64,000 bases of DNA from Minwuiaceae bacterium (GCA_028278525.1 JANQEE010000013.1:62001-126000), one strand, 5' to 3'; positions 46,796-56,540 are shown, numbered from the stretch's first letter. Made by a program: numbers and translations. Notes: generated from the letters alone by a model not told the origin.

Positions 46796-48047
46796 CCTTG
46801 CCGCGGTTGCGCTGAGCCTTGCGCTCGGCAGCGGCGCATCCGCGCAGAGCCAGCTCTCCGACAGCCGCTGGCTGCCGCCCGGCAGCGACATAGCGTCCAG
46901 CCTGAGCAGCGAACCGCGCGAGATCCTGCGCGTGACCGAGGCCGGCGGCATCGAACCCTTCCTGGTTGGATTGGGCCGCCTCGCCTTCCGCTCGCCGTTG
47001 CTGCTCGGCGGCGAAGCGCGGCGGCTCGGCCTGTCCTGCAACACCTGCCACACCGGCGGCGGCGCCAATACCAGCTTCTTCGTCGCCGGCGTCTCCGATC
47101 TGCCGGGCAATGTCGACGGCGCGCACAGCTTCTTCAACCTGAAGGCCGACGACGGCCGCAACCGATCGATCAACATTCCCGACCTTCGCGGCGTCCGCTG
47201 GCGCGGGCCTTATGGGCATGACGGCCGGTTCTGGAGCCTGCGCGAATTCACCCGCGACGTCATCGTCACCGAGTTCGCCGGCGACGACCCGCCGGCCGTC
47301 ATCCTCGACGCGCTGGTCGCCTACCAGAACGAACTCGATCAGCCTACCAACCCCAACCTCGCCCCGAATGGCGCCCTGACGGACCGGGCGTCCGAGGCCG
47401 CGCATCGGGGTGAAACCCTGTTTCGCCGGGATTGCGCGGCATGCCATATCCCGTCCGCCGGTTTCGTCGACCGCCTGAACCACGACGTCGGTACCGGCGA
47501 ACGTATCGATACCCCAACCCTGCTGGGCCTGTCGGTAACCGCCCCATACCTGCATGACGGCGGTGCCGCGGACCTCGGCGCCGTGATCGATCACTTCGAC
47601 AAATTGCTCGGCCTGGGCTACGGCGCCGATGATAAGCAGGCCCTGACCGCCTACCTGGACGCCGTCGGCGCGGTTGCGGAACCGGATGTGCCGGTCACGC
47701 TCGACCGCGACCTCGTCCGTCTTCGGGCCCTCGCCGGGCTGGCGATGACCCCTCTGCAGGACGAAGACCCCGCATTGACCGACCTGATCGTCGAACTGAC
47801 GCGTTTCGAGATCGGGCGAATTTTCGAACGCTTCCACCGCAACGACCACCAACCGGCGCAACGATTGCTGATCCGCTGGTCGCGCGCCCTCGGCGACATT
47901 GCCACCCTCGCCCATGACCGCAAGTTCGCCGCCGCCCGCGTGGCGCTGGCCGGCTGGCAAACAATGCTCGACGAAGAGCGGTCAAAACTGGACGGCGCAG
48001 CCGGAACGTCCCTCTACAACCCTGACGTTCTCGCCAAGGCCGGCTGA
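46776..48047 (+). CDS. Di-haem cytochrome c, CcpA/MauG-like
   Basis: Exported protein of 423 residues with a signal peptide (LAAVALSLALGSGASAQ) and two haem c sites, CNTCH (C88, C91, H92) and CAACH (C220, C223, H224). Each half has a peroxidase-type loop (GPYGHDGRFW and APYLHDGGAA), matching the cytochrome c peroxidase/MauG superfamily. The long C-terminal part after residue 300 has no CxxCH. The only start that keeps the signal peptide is TTG 46776, inside the tldD 3' end. The electron partner and substrate are unknown. Confidence 0.82.
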   Translation: MAARRHSLAAVALSLALGSGASAQSQLSDSRWLPPGSDIASSLSSEPREILRVTEAGGIEPFLVGLGRLAFRSPLLLGGEARRLGLSCNTCHTGGGANTSFFVAGVSDLPGNVDGAHSFFNLKADDGRNRSINIPDLRGVRWRGPYGHDGRFWSLREFTRDVIVTEFAGDDPPAVILDALVAYQNELDQPTNPNLAPNGALTDRASEAAHRGETLFRRDCAACHIPSAGFVDRLNHDVGTGERIDTPTLLGLSVTAPYLHDGGAADLGAVIDHFDKLLGLGYGADDKQALTAYLDAVGAVAEPDVPVTLDRDLVRLRALAGLAMTPLQDEDPALTDLIVELTRFEIGRIFERFHRNDHQPAQRLLIRWSRALGDIATLAHDRKFAAARVALAGWQTMLDEERSKLDGAAGTSLYNPDVLAKAG

Positions 48048-48173
48048 CGGATACCGCCCCTGTGGGCTATCCCACAGCGCGCCGCCCGCCGCGGCGACAT
48101 GATCCGATCAAAAGGGATTGGGCTGTCATTGGACGGGCGTCGGCAGGGCCGGCGCCTCTTGTCGGAGGTGACA

Positions 48174-48497
48174 ATGCCCGGAACAATCAGACGGCATCTT
48201 TCGCAGCTTTCGGTCGCGGCGGTCATTCTGGCCGTTGTGGGTTTGACCAGTGTCGTCGTCGACGCGCAGCAGCGCGTGATCATCGTCAACGGCGAGCTGC
48301 TTTCGACCCGGCAGCTCATTCTCTTCGACCGCATGCTCGGCGGTCATATGCCCGACGGCAACTACTGGCTCAATACCCGCAGCGGGCTCTGGGGCTTCGT
48401 CGGCGACCCGGTGCCGCACGGCCGCATTGCCGGCCATCGGCAGGCCGACCCCGACAAAACGGACACCGCGTCGCCTTCCGACGAAGACGCCGCCTGA
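48174..48497 (+). CDS. Small secreted protein with YWLN...GLWGFVGDP motif
   Basis: Protein of 107 residues with an N-terminal signal or anchor (LSVAAVILAVVGLTSVVVDA). The mature part has DGNYWLNTRSGLWGFVGDP followed by PHGRI, a short pattern like the YWYD..SGAWG..GGP segment seen in assorted secreted bacterial proteins. No named family is recognised. ATG 48174 has GGAGGTG 3 bases upstream; the open frame extends to 48099 without support. It follows the di-haem cytochrome by 126 bases and converges on gshA. Confidence 0.65.
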   Translation: MPGTIRRHLSQLSVAAVILAVVGLTSVVVDAQQRVIIVNGELLSTRQLILFDRMLGGHMPDGNYWLNTRSGLWGFVGDPVPHGRIAGHRQADPDKTDTASPSDEDAA

Positions 48498-48510
48498 TTT
48501 TCCGGGCCGC

Positions 48511-49872
48511 TCAGTAGTGGAATTCGGTGAAGACCGGCTCGACCCGGCCTTTCCAGCGGCCGTGATAGAGGTCGAGCAATTCCTCCGCCTGGGTGCGCCC
48601 GCTGTCGGCAATCTCGTACAGGGTATTCAGGAACCCGGTCTCGTTGTTGCCGCTTGAATCGGTCCGCGCTCTGGCCTGCAGGCCGGCGGCGGCGATCTTC
48701 AGCACTTCCTGGGCCACGTCCTGGAGCGTGCCGCCGCCAGGGGCGGCTGTTTTCAGGGCTGTCTTCGGCACCTCGTCACGCAGCCGCTGGCGGTCCTCGG
48801 CCGTCCAGTCCTTGACCAGATCCCACGCCGCGTCGCGCGAGGCCGTGTCGTACAGCAGACCGACCCAAAGCGCCGGCAGCGCACAAAGCCGCGCCCACGA
48901 TCCGCCGTCGGCGCCGCGCATCTCCAGAAAGCGCTTCATGCGCACTTCCGGGAAGATCGTGGTCATATGGTCGTCCCAATCCTTCAGGCTGGGAATTTCG
49001 CCGGGTAGCGCCGGCAGCCGGCCGGCCAGAAAATCGCGGAACGACTGGCCCGAGGCGTCGATATACTTTCCGTCGCGGTAGACGAAATACATCGGCACAT
49101 CCAGCGCGTAGTCTGCGTAAGCCTCGAACCCGAATCCGTCCTCGAACACGAATGGCAGCATGCCGGTACGGTCCGGGTCGGTATCGGTCCAGATCTGGCT
49201 GCGGAACGTCAGGAACCCGTTTGGCTTACCCTCGGTGAACGGCGAATTCGCGAACAGCGCGGAGGCGACCGGCTGCAAGGCCAACGCCACCCGGAACTTG
49301 CGGATCATGTCTGATTCGGAGCCGAAATCCAGGTTCACCTGCACCGTGCAGGAGCGCAGCATCATGTCGAGGCCGAGCTTGCCCTTGGTCGGCATGTAGG
49401 CGCGCATGATGTCGTAGCGCCCCTTCGGCATGACCGGGATGTCCTCCCGCCGCCAGAGCGGATGGAAACCGAGCCCCAGGAAGCCGAGGCCGATCTCTTC
49501 CGCCACCATCTTCACCTGCGCCAGGTGGGTGTTCACTTCGTTGCAGGTGTCGTGCAGGGTCCTGAGCGGCGCGCCGGAAAGCTCGAACTGGCCGCCAGGC
49601 TCCAGGCTGATCGACGCGCCGTCCATTGTCAGCGCGATGACGTTCGGGCCTTCGTAGACCGGCTCCCAGCCGAACCGCGTGAGTCCCTCCAGCATGGCGC
49701 GAATGCCGCTCGGGCCGTCGTAGGGCGGGGTCCGCAGGGTCTTGAGGTCGTAGCCGAACTTCTCGTGCTCGGTGCCGATACGCCACTGTTCCGGCGGCTT
49801 GCAGCCACGCTCTATATACGAAACGAGCTGCGCCTTATCGGTGACGGGTATGCTTTTAAGCTCCGCCGTCAT
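48511..49872 (-). CDS. gshA: Glutamate-cysteine ligase (plant/alphaproteobacterial type)
   Basis: GshA of 453 residues, class II/III (GCS2-like) enzyme catalysing the first step of glutathione synthesis. Segments: [49 protein letters not shown] and [21 protein letters not shown] 49872 with GGGAGA upstream is preferred over 49887. The 97 bases before it hold no evident gene. gshA-rsmE-ubiA neighbourhoods are common in alphaproteobacteria. Confidence 0.95.
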   Translation of the reverse strand: MTAELKSIPVTDKAQLVSYIERGCKPPEQWRIGTEHEKFGYDLKTLRTPPYDGPSGIRAMLEGLTRFGWEPVYEGPNVIALTMDGASISLEPGGQFELSGAPLRTLHDTCNEVNTHLAQVKMVAEEIGLGFLGLGFHPLWRREDIPVMPKGRYDIMRAYMPTKGKLGLDMMLRSCTVQVNLDFGSESDMIRKFRVALALQPVASALFANSPFTEGKPNGFLTFRSQIWTDTDPDRTGMLPFVFEDGFGFEAYADYALDVPMYFVYRDGKYIDASGQSFRDFLAGRLPALPGEIPSLKDWDDHMTTIFPEVRMKRFLEMRGADGGSWARLCALPALWVGLLYDTASRDAAWDLVKDWTAEDRQRLRDEVPKTALKTAAPGGGTLQDVAQEVLKIAAAGLQARARTDSSGNNETGFLNTLYEIADSGRTQAEELLDLYHGRWKGRVEPVFTEFHY

Positions 49873-49969
49873 GGTCTTCTCCCGCAACGGGCGTCTGGGC
49901 GCCCTTGATCTTCGTTACCCACTAAACCGGCCAACGGCAGTACCGCAACCGTAAAAAAACGCATCACTC

Positions 49970-50704
49970 TCATGCGCGCCAGTCACCCAAAGTCGCTTGC
50001 CAAAGGCTCAATGCGGCGATAGCCGCCGTATCGGCGCGCAGCAGGCGACGGCCGAGTCCCACCGAAACCGTGAATTCCAGGCCTTTCAGCATTGTCGCTT
50101 CTTTGTCGCTGAAACCGCCTTCCGGGCCTACCAGAACCGCCCATGGCCCTGGTTTGGCGCCGGCCAGCGCCTCGGTTGGAACCGGCGCGCCGCGTTCGTC
50201 ACAGAACATCAGCTGACGGTCCGCCGGCCAGTCTTCCAAGGCGCGGTCCAGGCGTCTCGGCTCGTGAATATCGGGCACGGTCAGCCGGTCGCACTGTTCG
50301 GCCGCTTCGACGGCGTTGGCGCGCAGGCGGTCCGAATTCACCCGGTCGACCGCCGTGTGTTGCGTGAACACCGGACAGATCGCCGAGACGCCCAGTTCCG
50401 TCGCTTTCTGGGCGATGAAGTCGATCCGCGCTCGCTTGATCGGCGCGAAGACCAGCCAGAGATCCGGCTCCGGGCTTTGCGGTGACGTCCGGTCGCCGAC
50501 TGTGACCGAGCACCATCCCTTGCCGAACCCGTCGATCCGGCCGCGCCATTCGCCGTCCCGCCCGTTAAACAGGGCGATTTCGGCGCCCGCCTGTTGCCGC
50601 ATCACATGCTTCAGGTAATGCGCCTGCGGCGCCGAAAGCCCCAGCGCGGCGCCCTCGCCGAGATCGTCTTCCACGTAAATCCGTATGTTCGGTCGATCGG
50701 CCAT
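49970..50704 (-). CDS. rsmE: 16S rRNA m3U1498 methyltransferase RsmE
   Basis: RsmE, 244 residues, SPOUT-class methyltransferase that methylates N3 of U1498 in 16S rRNA. N-terminal PUA-like part (LSAPQAHYLKHVMRQQAG) and C-terminal knot: FAPIKRARIDFIAQKATELG, VLVGPEGGFSDKEA and SVGLGRRLLRADTAAIAALS. ATG 50704 is chosen from homology; the frame is open far upstream to 51274 but that part is a shadow of the divergent methyltransferase. Confidence 0.95.
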   Translation of the reverse strand: MADRPNIRIYVEDDLGEGAALGLSAPQAHYLKHVMRQQAGAEIALFNGRDGEWRGRIDGFGKGWCSVTVGDRTSPQSPEPDLWLVFAPIKRARIDFIAQKATELGVSAICPVFTQHTAVDRVNSDRLRANAVEAAEQCDRLTVPDIHEPRRLDRALEDWPADRQLMFCDERGAPVPTEALAGAKPGPWAVLVGPEGGFSDKEATMLKGLEFTVSVGLGRRLLRADTAAIAALSLWQATLGDWRA

Positions 50705-50752
50705 GTCGCGGAGCCGGGCTCGGTGGTTTAGCTTATGACGAAGGAGTATCCC

Positions 50753-51442
50753 ATGAGCCTGCCGCAGGAAACCATAGCCGCGCACCACGTGGACCCGGCC
50801 GCCTTCGTCGTGGCCAACACGGCAGTGGATTCGCCACCGCTGGTGCCGGAAATCAAACTGCGGCTGGCGAGCGCAATGGTGCCGCTCTGGCACCTGACGG
50901 AAGCCGAACTGGAGGCCACCGGGCAGCCACCGCCGTACTGGGCTTTCGCATGGGCCGGCGGCCAGGCCATGGCGCGCTACCTGCTGGACAATCCCGAAAT
51001 CGCCGCCGGCAAGCGCGTGCTGGATTTGGGCAGCGGTTCCGGCCTGGTCGGCATCGCAGCGCTGAAATGCGGCGCAACGGCGGTAACGGCGGCCGATACG
51101 GACCGGTTCGCAGCAGCCGCGGCAGCGATCAATGCCGATCTCAATGGAGTAACGCTCGATTGCACCGATAATGACCTGCTGGACGGCCCGGGGCTCGGCT
51201 GGAACCTGGTCGTCGCCGGCGACGTGTTCTTCGAACAGCCGATGGCGGGCCGGATGGAAGCCTGGTTGCGGCATCTCGCCGGCGCGGCCACCGTCCTGAT
51301 CGGCGACCCCGGGCGGACCTATCTACCGAAAACCGGACTGGTCAAACGCGCGAGCTTCAGGGTCGCAACCAGCCGGGAATTGGAGGATTCCGACATCCGC
51401 AGCACCCATGTCTGGCAAATGATGCCGAACGCCACGCATTGA
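50753..51442 (+). CDS. ETF-beta lysine methyltransferase-like (METTL20 family) protein
   Basis: Class I SAM methyltransferase of 229 residues. PPPYWAFAWAGGQAMARYLL followed by VLDLGSGSGLVGIAALKCGA and ADTDRFAAAAAAINADLN closely follows the METTL20/ETFBKMT family, whose bacterial members trimethylate lysines of electron transfer flavoprotein beta. Post-motif I and the GDVFFEQPM segment (D/E..F family signature) are present. ATG 50753 has AAGGAG 6 bases upstream. Divergent from rsmE, 31 bases before ubiA. No ETF genes in the window. Confidence 0.8.
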   Translation: MSLPQETIAAHHVDPAAFVVANTAVDSPPLVPEIKLRLASAMVPLWHLTEAELEATGQPPPYWAFAWAGGQAMARYLLDNPEIAAGKRVLDLGSGSGLVGIAALKCGATAVTAADTDRFAAAAAAINADLNGVTLDCTDNDLLDGPGLGWNLVVAGDVFFEQPMAGRMEAWLRHLAGAATVLIGDPGRTYLPKTGLVKRASFRVATSRELEDSDIRSTHVWQMMPNATH

Positions 51443-51473
51443 GCGGCGAGGCCGGCATGCTACATATCCTGAT

Positions 51474-52397
51474 ATGAACCATCGGTCGCACACCATCGCC
51501 GACGCACCGGTCGACAATTGGGTGGACCGCCTGGCTCCGGCCGGGCTCAGGCCGTATCTGAAACTCGCCCGCATGGACCGGCCGATCGGTACCTGGCTGC
51601 TGCTCTGGCCCTGCTGGTGGTCGATCGCGCTCGCCGCGCCGGCCGGCACATGGCCGGACCTTTGGCTACTGGTCCTGTTCGGCATCGGCGCGCTGGTGAT
51701 GCGCGGCGCGGGCTGCACCTTCAACGATATCGTCGACCGCGATTTCGACTCCCGGGTCGAGCGCACGCGCCTCCGCCCAATTCCGGCCGGCCAAGTCAGT
51801 CTCAAACAGGCCATTGCCTGGATGGTGCTTTTAAGCCTCGTCGGTTTCGTGATCCTGCTCCAGTTCAATATATTCGCCATCGGCGTCGGCGTGGCGTCGC
51901 TCGCGCTGGTCGCCGCCTATCCGTTCATGAAGCGGATCACCTACTGGCCGCAAGCCTGGCTCGGCCTCACCTTCAATTGGGGCGCATTGCTTGGTTGGGC
52001 GGCGGTGACCGGTAATCTAGGCCCGGCGCCGCTGACGCTCTATGCCGCCGGCCTATTCTGGACGCTCGGCTACGACACCATCTACGCCCACCAGGACAAG
52101 GAAGACGATGCCCTGATCGGCGTCAAATCGACGGCACTGAAGCTCGGCCAGCGTACGCGGCCGTGGCTGTTCGTCTTCTACGCCGTGGCGACCGCCGGCA
52201 TCGCCGCCGCCGGCTTCCTTGCCGGCACGGGCTGGCCATTCTATCTCGGTCTCATGATCGCGGCCGGCCATCTGGCCTGGCAGGCGGTTCGCGTGGACAT
52301 CGACGATTCTGCCGACTGCCTTGCCAAGTTCCAGTCCAACACCCTGTTCGGCTGGCTTCTGTTCGGCGCGATCGTCGCGGGCGGGCTGGCGGCATGA
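51474..52397 (+). CDS. ubiA: 4-hydroxybenzoate polyprenyltransferase
   Basis: UbiA, 307 residues, an integral membrane enzyme attaching the polyprenyl chain to 4-hydroxybenzoate in ubiquinone synthesis. Asp-rich motifs NDIVDRDFDSRVERTRLRPI and YDTIYAHQDKEDDALIG are diagnostic, and ARMDRPIGTWLLLWPCWWS is the standard N-terminal segment. Eight to nine membrane helices. Its stop overlaps the DCC gene start (ATGA). ubiD, the next pathway function, is 1.1 kb downstream. Confidence 0.96.
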   Translation: MNHRSHTIADAPVDNWVDRLAPAGLRPYLKLARMDRPIGTWLLLWPCWWSIALAAPAGTWPDLWLLVLFGIGALVMRGAGCTFNDIVDRDFDSRVERTRLRPIPAGQVSLKQAIAWMVLLSLVGFVILLQFNIFAIGVGVASLALVAAYPFMKRITYWPQAWLGLTFNWGALLGWAAVTGNLGPAPLTLYAAGLFWTLGYDTIYAHQDKEDDALIGVKSTALKLGQRTRPWLFVFYAVATAGIAAAGFLAGTGWPFYLGLMIAAGHLAWQAVRVDIDDSADCLAKFQSNTLFGWLLFGAIVAGGLAA

Positions 52398-52777
52398 CCG
52401 ACAAGATCACCACCTACTATTACGGCGACTGCCCGGTATGCGGCACCGAAATCGGGCATTACAAACGGATCTGTGCGGGTTCATCGGTGCTGGATTGGCG
52501 CGATATCAGCGCCAACCCCGATATCCTCGCCCATCTCGGCATCGATATCGCCTCGCTGAAACGCCGCCTGCATGTGATCGACGCCCAAGGCAACGTCCAT
52601 GTCGGCGTGCCCGCCTTCGCGGTGCTCTGGTCAGAGATGCCCCGCTACCGTTGGCTTGGCCGGCTGGTCCGGCTGCCGATTATCCGCACGCTTGCCGCCG
52701 GTTTGTACGAAGTCCTGGCGGCGCTTCTGTTCGCCTACAACAGGCGCCGCGAAGCGCGCCAGCACAAGACGGCCTAA
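52394..52777 (+). CDS. DCC-family (DUF393) thiol-disulfide oxidoreductase-like protein
   Basis: Protein of 127 residues in the DUF393/DCC family. The name-giving motif is YYYGDCPVCGTEIGHYK near residue 9, a thioredoxin-like CxxC. WRDISANPD and HVGVPAFAVLWSEMPRYRWL follow the family pattern. Function is unproven. Translationally coupled to ubiA by ATGA overlap; the 3' end overlaps the convergent membrane-protein gene by 4 bases. Confidence 0.86.
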   Translation: MTDKITTYYYGDCPVCGTEIGHYKRICAGSSVLDWRDISANPDILAHLGIDIASLKRRLHVIDAQGNVHVGVPAFAVLWSEMPRYRWLGRLVRLPIIRTLAAGLYEVLAALLFAYNRRREARQHKTA

Positions 52778-53121
52778 GCCTTGCCCGAAGCTGCAGCCTC
52801 CGCCGCTTCAGCCAGGTCCATTTCCTCATAGAAGATGTCGGGCACTTTGTTGACCCGCCGGTAGGCGTCGTAGGCCGCTTCGAAGCGGTCGAAGTCCCGT
52901 TTCAGGCTGGCGGCGACGACTACGTTCAGCACCAGAATGCCGAGCGTCGCGGCGGCCGCAACGATAACCCCGATCAGCGCTGCCAAGGCAATCGCCACCG
53001 GCTCGAAATAGTCGGTGAACCAGGCGCCGGCCGCCGCGGCGAGGCCGATCGCGACGATCAGCGCCAGCGTCTTGTAGAACGGCCGCGCGTAGTCGGTGAG
53101 CAGGAATTTGAGCATGTACAT
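52774..53121 (-). CDS. Unrecognised two-helix membrane protein downstream of the second atpE
   Basis: Protein of 115 residues: a short basic/aromatic N-terminus (KFLLTDYARPFYK), two hydrophobic helices (about residues 18-37 and 42-71, Ala/Val/Ile-rich with no charges), then a charged helical C-terminus (LKRDFDRFEAAYDAYRRVNK, then EEMDLAEAAEAA). GGGAGA precedes ATG 53121. It starts 16 bases after the atpE2 stop, so the two are surely co-transcribed. It does not resemble AtpI, subunit b or any family I know. A role linked to the second c subunit is an inference from the operon only. Confidence 0.72.
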   Translation of the reverse strand: MYMLKFLLTDYARPFYKTLALIVAIGLAAAAGAWFTDYFEPVAIALAALIGVIVAAAATLGILVLNVVVAASLKRDFDRFEAAYDAYRRVNKVPDIFYEEMDLAEAAEAAASGKA

Positions 53122-53137
53122 AATCGTTTCTCCCGCT

Positions 53138-53377
<240 letters not shown>

Positions 53378-53446
53378 TTACCGGTTACGCGCACCTAAAG
53401 CCCGGTGCCTCACACTAGAGATAAGCGCTCCGGGCCGTCGGTTAAA

Positions 53447-53490
53447 TTACCTGAGAGGTAAGGCGGCCAAGGCCGAATTTGGCCGCTTTA
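53447..53490. promoter_or_regulatory. Two overlapping hairpins between atpE2 and ubiD
   Basis: TTACCT-GAG-AGGTAA (53447-53461) and a second stem built on GCGGCCAA (53463-53470) and TTGGCCGC (53479-53486). The latter is extended by TAAG/TTTA (53459-53462, 53487-53490) to 12 pairs with one G-T. They share bases 53459-53461, so only one can form fully at a time. The region is the 156-base divergent gap. It may be the 5' UTR of atpE2 or ubiD, or a pair of operators. Confidence 0.5.
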
Positions 53491-53521
53491 CCCCACCACC
53501 GCGCCCGCTATAGTCCCCGCC

Positions 53522-55030
53522 ATGCCCTATGCTTCGCTTCGCGATTTCATTCAGCGGCTGGAACAGGCCGGCGATCTGGTCCGCGTGACCGAGCCCGTCT
53601 CGACGGTGCTCGAGATGACCGAGATCCAGACCCGTCTGCTCGCAGAAGGCGGACCCGCTGTGCTGTTCGAAAACGCCGTGAAGGCGGACGGAAGCCCTTC
53701 GGACATGCCGGTGCTGGTCAACCTGTTCGGCACCGTCGAACGCGTGGCGCTCGGCATGGAGCGGCAGCCGCCCCAACTGCGCGAAGTCGGCGAGATGCTG
53801 GCCTTCCTGCGCCAGCCGGAGCCGCCCGGCGGCTTCCGCGAGGCTGTCGGCATGCTGCCGCTGCTCAAGACCGTGATGGCGATGCGGCCGAAGACGGTCG
53901 GCCACGGCCCGGTGCAAGACACCGTGCTGATGGGAGACGACATCGACCTCAGCCGCCTGCCGGTGCAAACCTGCTGGCCCGGTGAGCCGGCGCCGCTGAT
54001 CACCTGGCCGCTTGTCGTGACGCGCGGCCCGAGCGACAGGCGCGAGGACAATTTCAATCTCGGCATCTACCGCATGCAGGTGCTCGGCCGCGACCGCACC
54101 CTGATGCGCTGGCTGAAGCACCGCGGCGGCGCGCAGCACCATCAGCGCTGGGCCAAAGAGAAGACCGAGCCGCTGCCGGCCGCCGTGGTGATCGGCGCGG
54201 ACCCCGGCACCATCCTCGCCGCCGTTACGCCGGTGCCCGATACGCTCTCCGAATACCAGTTCGCCGGCCTGCTGCGCGGCCGCGCGGTCGACCTGGTCGA
54301 CTGCAAGACCCAGCCGTTGAAGGTCCCCGCCGAAGCCGAGATCGTGATCGAGGGCGAAGTGTCGCTCGACGAATACGGCGACGAAGGCCCCTATGGCGAC
54401 CATACCGGCTACTACAACGCGGTCGAGCCGTTCCCGGTATTCCGCGTCACCGCGATCACCATGCGCCGCGACCCGATCTATCTCTCGACCTTCACGGGCC
54501 GGCCGCCGGACGAACCGAGCGTTTTGGGCGAGGCGCTGAACGAGGTGTTCGTACCGCTGCTGACCCAGCAGTTCCCGGAGATCGTCGACTTCTACCTGCC
54601 GCCGGAAGGCTGCTCCTACCGCATCGCCGTCGTCTCCATGCGCAAGGCCTATCCCGGCCACGCCAAGCGGGTGATGCTCTCCGTCTGGTCCTATCTCCGA
54701 CAGTTCATGTACACCAAGTGGGTCATCGTGGTGGACGACGATGTCGATTGCCGCAACTGGAAGGATGTGATGTGGGCGATCTCCACCCGCATGGATCCGG
54801 CGCGCGACATCACCGTCATCGAGAACACGCCGATCGACTATCTGGACTTCGCCTCGCCGGAAAGCGGCCTCGGCAGCAAGATCGGCCTGGACGCCACCAC
54901 CAAGCTGCCGCCGGAGACCCATCGCGATTGGGGCCGGGAAATCCGCATGACCGACGACATCGTGCGAACCGTCAGCGAAAAATGGCCGAGCCTCGGCCTG
55001 CCGGGTTCCGGCAAACCGATCTGGAAATAG
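53522..55030 (+). CDS. ubiD: UbiD-family decarboxylase
   Basis: UbiD, 502 residues, prenylated-FMN-dependent decarboxylase of 3-polyprenyl-4-hydroxybenzoate in ubiquinone synthesis. Segments: [60 protein letters not shown] with the catalytic Glu/Asp region, and [20 protein letters not shown]. The prenyl-FMN synthase UbiX is not in the window. The threonine dehydratase-like gene follows 8 bases later. Confidence 0.95.
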   Translation: MPYASLRDFIQRLEQAGDLVRVTEPVSTVLEMTEIQTRLLAEGGPAVLFENAVKADGSPSDMPVLVNLFGTVERVALGMERQPPQLREVGEMLAFLRQPEPPGGFREAVGMLPLLKTVMAMRPKTVGHGPVQDTVLMGDDIDLSRLPVQTCWPGEPAPLITWPLVVTRGPSDRREDNFNLGIYRMQVLGRDRTLMRWLKHRGGAQHHQRWAKEKTEPLPAAVVIGADPGTILAAVTPVPDTLSEYQFAGLLRGRAVDLVDCKTQPLKVPAEAEIVIEGEVSLDEYGDEGPYGDHTGYYNAVEPFPVFRVTAITMRRDPIYLSTFTGRPPDEPSVLGEALNEVFVPLLTQQFPEIVDFYLPPEGCSYRIAVVSMRKAYPGHAKRVMLSVWSYLRQFMYTKWVIVVDDDVDCRNWKDVMWAISTRMDPARDITVIENTPIDYLDFASPESGLGSKIGLDATTKLPPETHRDWGREIRMTDDIVRTVSEKWPSLGLPGSGKPIWK

Positions 55031-55038
55031 GAAATCCC

Positions 55039-56022
55039 ATGAGCATACCGACCATCGCGGAGATCGAGGCGACACGGGAGCGCATCGCTCCCTACGTGAT
55101 AGAAACGCCGGTCACGCCGTGGCCCGGAGCCGAGATCGCCGACAGAGTGTCGGCCGGCACGGAAATAACGCTCAAGCTGGAGCTATTGCAGCGTACCGGC
55201 ACCTTCAAGCCGCGCGGCGCGATCGCGGTCATGCTCAACCTGACCGGCGAAGAGAAGGCCCGCGGCGTGACCGCGGTCAGCGCCGGCAATCATGCGATTG
55301 CGACGGCCTATGCCGCCAACATCCTGGGGCTGTCGGCCAAGGTGGTGATGCATAAAAAGGCGAACCCCTACCGGGTGGGCCTCTGCCGCCGCTACGGCGC
55401 GGACGTCATCCAGACGGAAGACATCGCCGCCGCGTTCGACGAGGTACACCGCATCGAACGAGAGGAAGGCCGCGCCTTCGTGCATCCGTTCGAAGGCCCG
55501 CAAACCGCGCTCGGCACTGCCACGGTCGGCCTGGAACTGTGCCGCCAGGCCAATGACCTGGACGCAGTGATCGTGCCGATCGGCGGCGGCGGCCTGGTCG
55601 CCGGCATCGCCGCCGCAGTCAAACAGATCCGCCCGGATTGCGCGGTCTACGGTGTCGAGCCGGTCGGCGCCCAGGGCATGAGCCAGAGCCTCGCTCAGGG
55701 CGCACCCGTCGACACCGTCGCGGTGGACACAATCGCCGACAGCCTCGGCGCGCCATTGCACATGCCGGTGTCGTTCGATCTGGTGCAGCGTTTTGTAGAC
55801 GATGTGGTGCTGGTCGACGACGACGCGTTAATCGACGCCATGGGCCTAACGTTCCGTGACGCGAAACTGGCGGTCGAACCCGCCGGCGCGGCCGCCGCGG
55901 CCGCGTTGATTGGACCGCTTAAAGACCGCCTCGCCGGCAAGCGGGTCGGGTTGGTCGTCTGCGGCAGCAATATCGACACCGGAAGCTATTCGGCCCTGAT
56001 GGCGCGCGCTGCCGGCGCATGA
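55039..56022 (+). CDS. Threonine/serine dehydratase-like PLP enzyme
   Basis: Fold-type II PLP enzyme of 327 residues. The PLP lysine is in RTGTFKPRGAIAV; AVSAGNHAIATAYAA contacts the cofactor phosphate region and VPIGGGGLVAGIAAAVK is the phosphate-binding glycine loop. It lacks the C-terminal ACT regulatory domain of biosynthetic IlvA, so it is a short catabolic or racemase-like member (threonine or hydroxyaspartate type). The true substrate is uncertain. Start ATG 55039, 8 bases after ubiD. Confidence 0.85.
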   Translation: MSIPTIAEIEATRERIAPYVIETPVTPWPGAEIADRVSAGTEITLKLELLQRTGTFKPRGAIAVMLNLTGEEKARGVTAVSAGNHAIATAYAANILGLSAKVVMHKKANPYRVGLCRRYGADVIQTEDIAAAFDEVHRIEREEGRAFVHPFEGPQTALGTATVGLELCRQANDLDAVIVPIGGGGLVAGIAAAVKQIRPDCAVYGVEPVGAQGMSQSLAQGAPVDTVAVDTIADSLGAPLHMPVSFDLVQRFVDDVVLVDDDALIDAMGLTFRDAKLAVEPAGAAAAAALIGPLKDRLAGKRVGLVVCGSNIDTGSYSALMARAAGA

Positions 56023-56055
56023 GTCTGTCGGGGACAGGGAGAGCGACGGCAAGCC

Positions 56056-56505
56056 CTAACTTGGAGCCTCGCCAATGTTTTTTTTGATGTAGTCGATCAC
56101 CAGGAACAGCATGTCGATGTCAGTGCCGTTGCTGGAGAGCGGCATGGTGATCTGCCGCGTGGTGATGAAGTCCTGATGCCGTCCCACATACGGCACGCTG
56201 CGCGTTGACGGGCGGCGTTCCTCGATCACGGCCTGCAAATTATCCCAGACATTGCTGGGCGGCGCCCGCTCCGGGATGTCCGTGATCCATTTACCGGTGT
56301 GGTTGCCGGCGGAATGACGTTCTATCTCAGTCCCGATCAGTCGATAGCGGAAATTCAGCGGATCGCGCGACACGTCCATCAGGATGACGTTGGGCAGCAG
56401 TTTGACGATCGCTTCCGGAACGATATCGGCGCGCGCCGGCATCAGCCGCGCACCGCGGATACTGTTCCAGTACTCTTCAGCCTCTCGAATAACGTCCCTG
56501 CCCAT
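56056..56505 (-). CDS. Stand-alone PAS-domain protein (PAS_5 type)
   Basis: Protein of 149 residues that is essentially one PAS-like domain of the proteobacterial PAS_5 group: EYWNSIRGARLMPARADIVP, LLPNVILMDVSRDPLNFRYR, LIGTEIERHSAGNHTGKWIT. No output domain is attached. Such proteins are frequent in Rhodospirillales and of unknown role. Located between two unrelated genes; its start is about 36 bases from the EamA gene end. Confidence 0.75.
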   Translation of the reverse strand: MGRDVIREAEEYWNSIRGARLMPARADIVPEAIVKLLPNVILMDVSRDPLNFRYRLIGTEIERHSAGNHTGKWITDIPERAPPSNVWDNLQAVIEERRPSTRSVPYVGRHQDFITTRQITMPLSSNGTDIDMLFLVIDYIKKNIGEAPS

Positions 56506-56540
56506 AGGGACAGTATAATTCGGCCGATTTCTACAATCTA

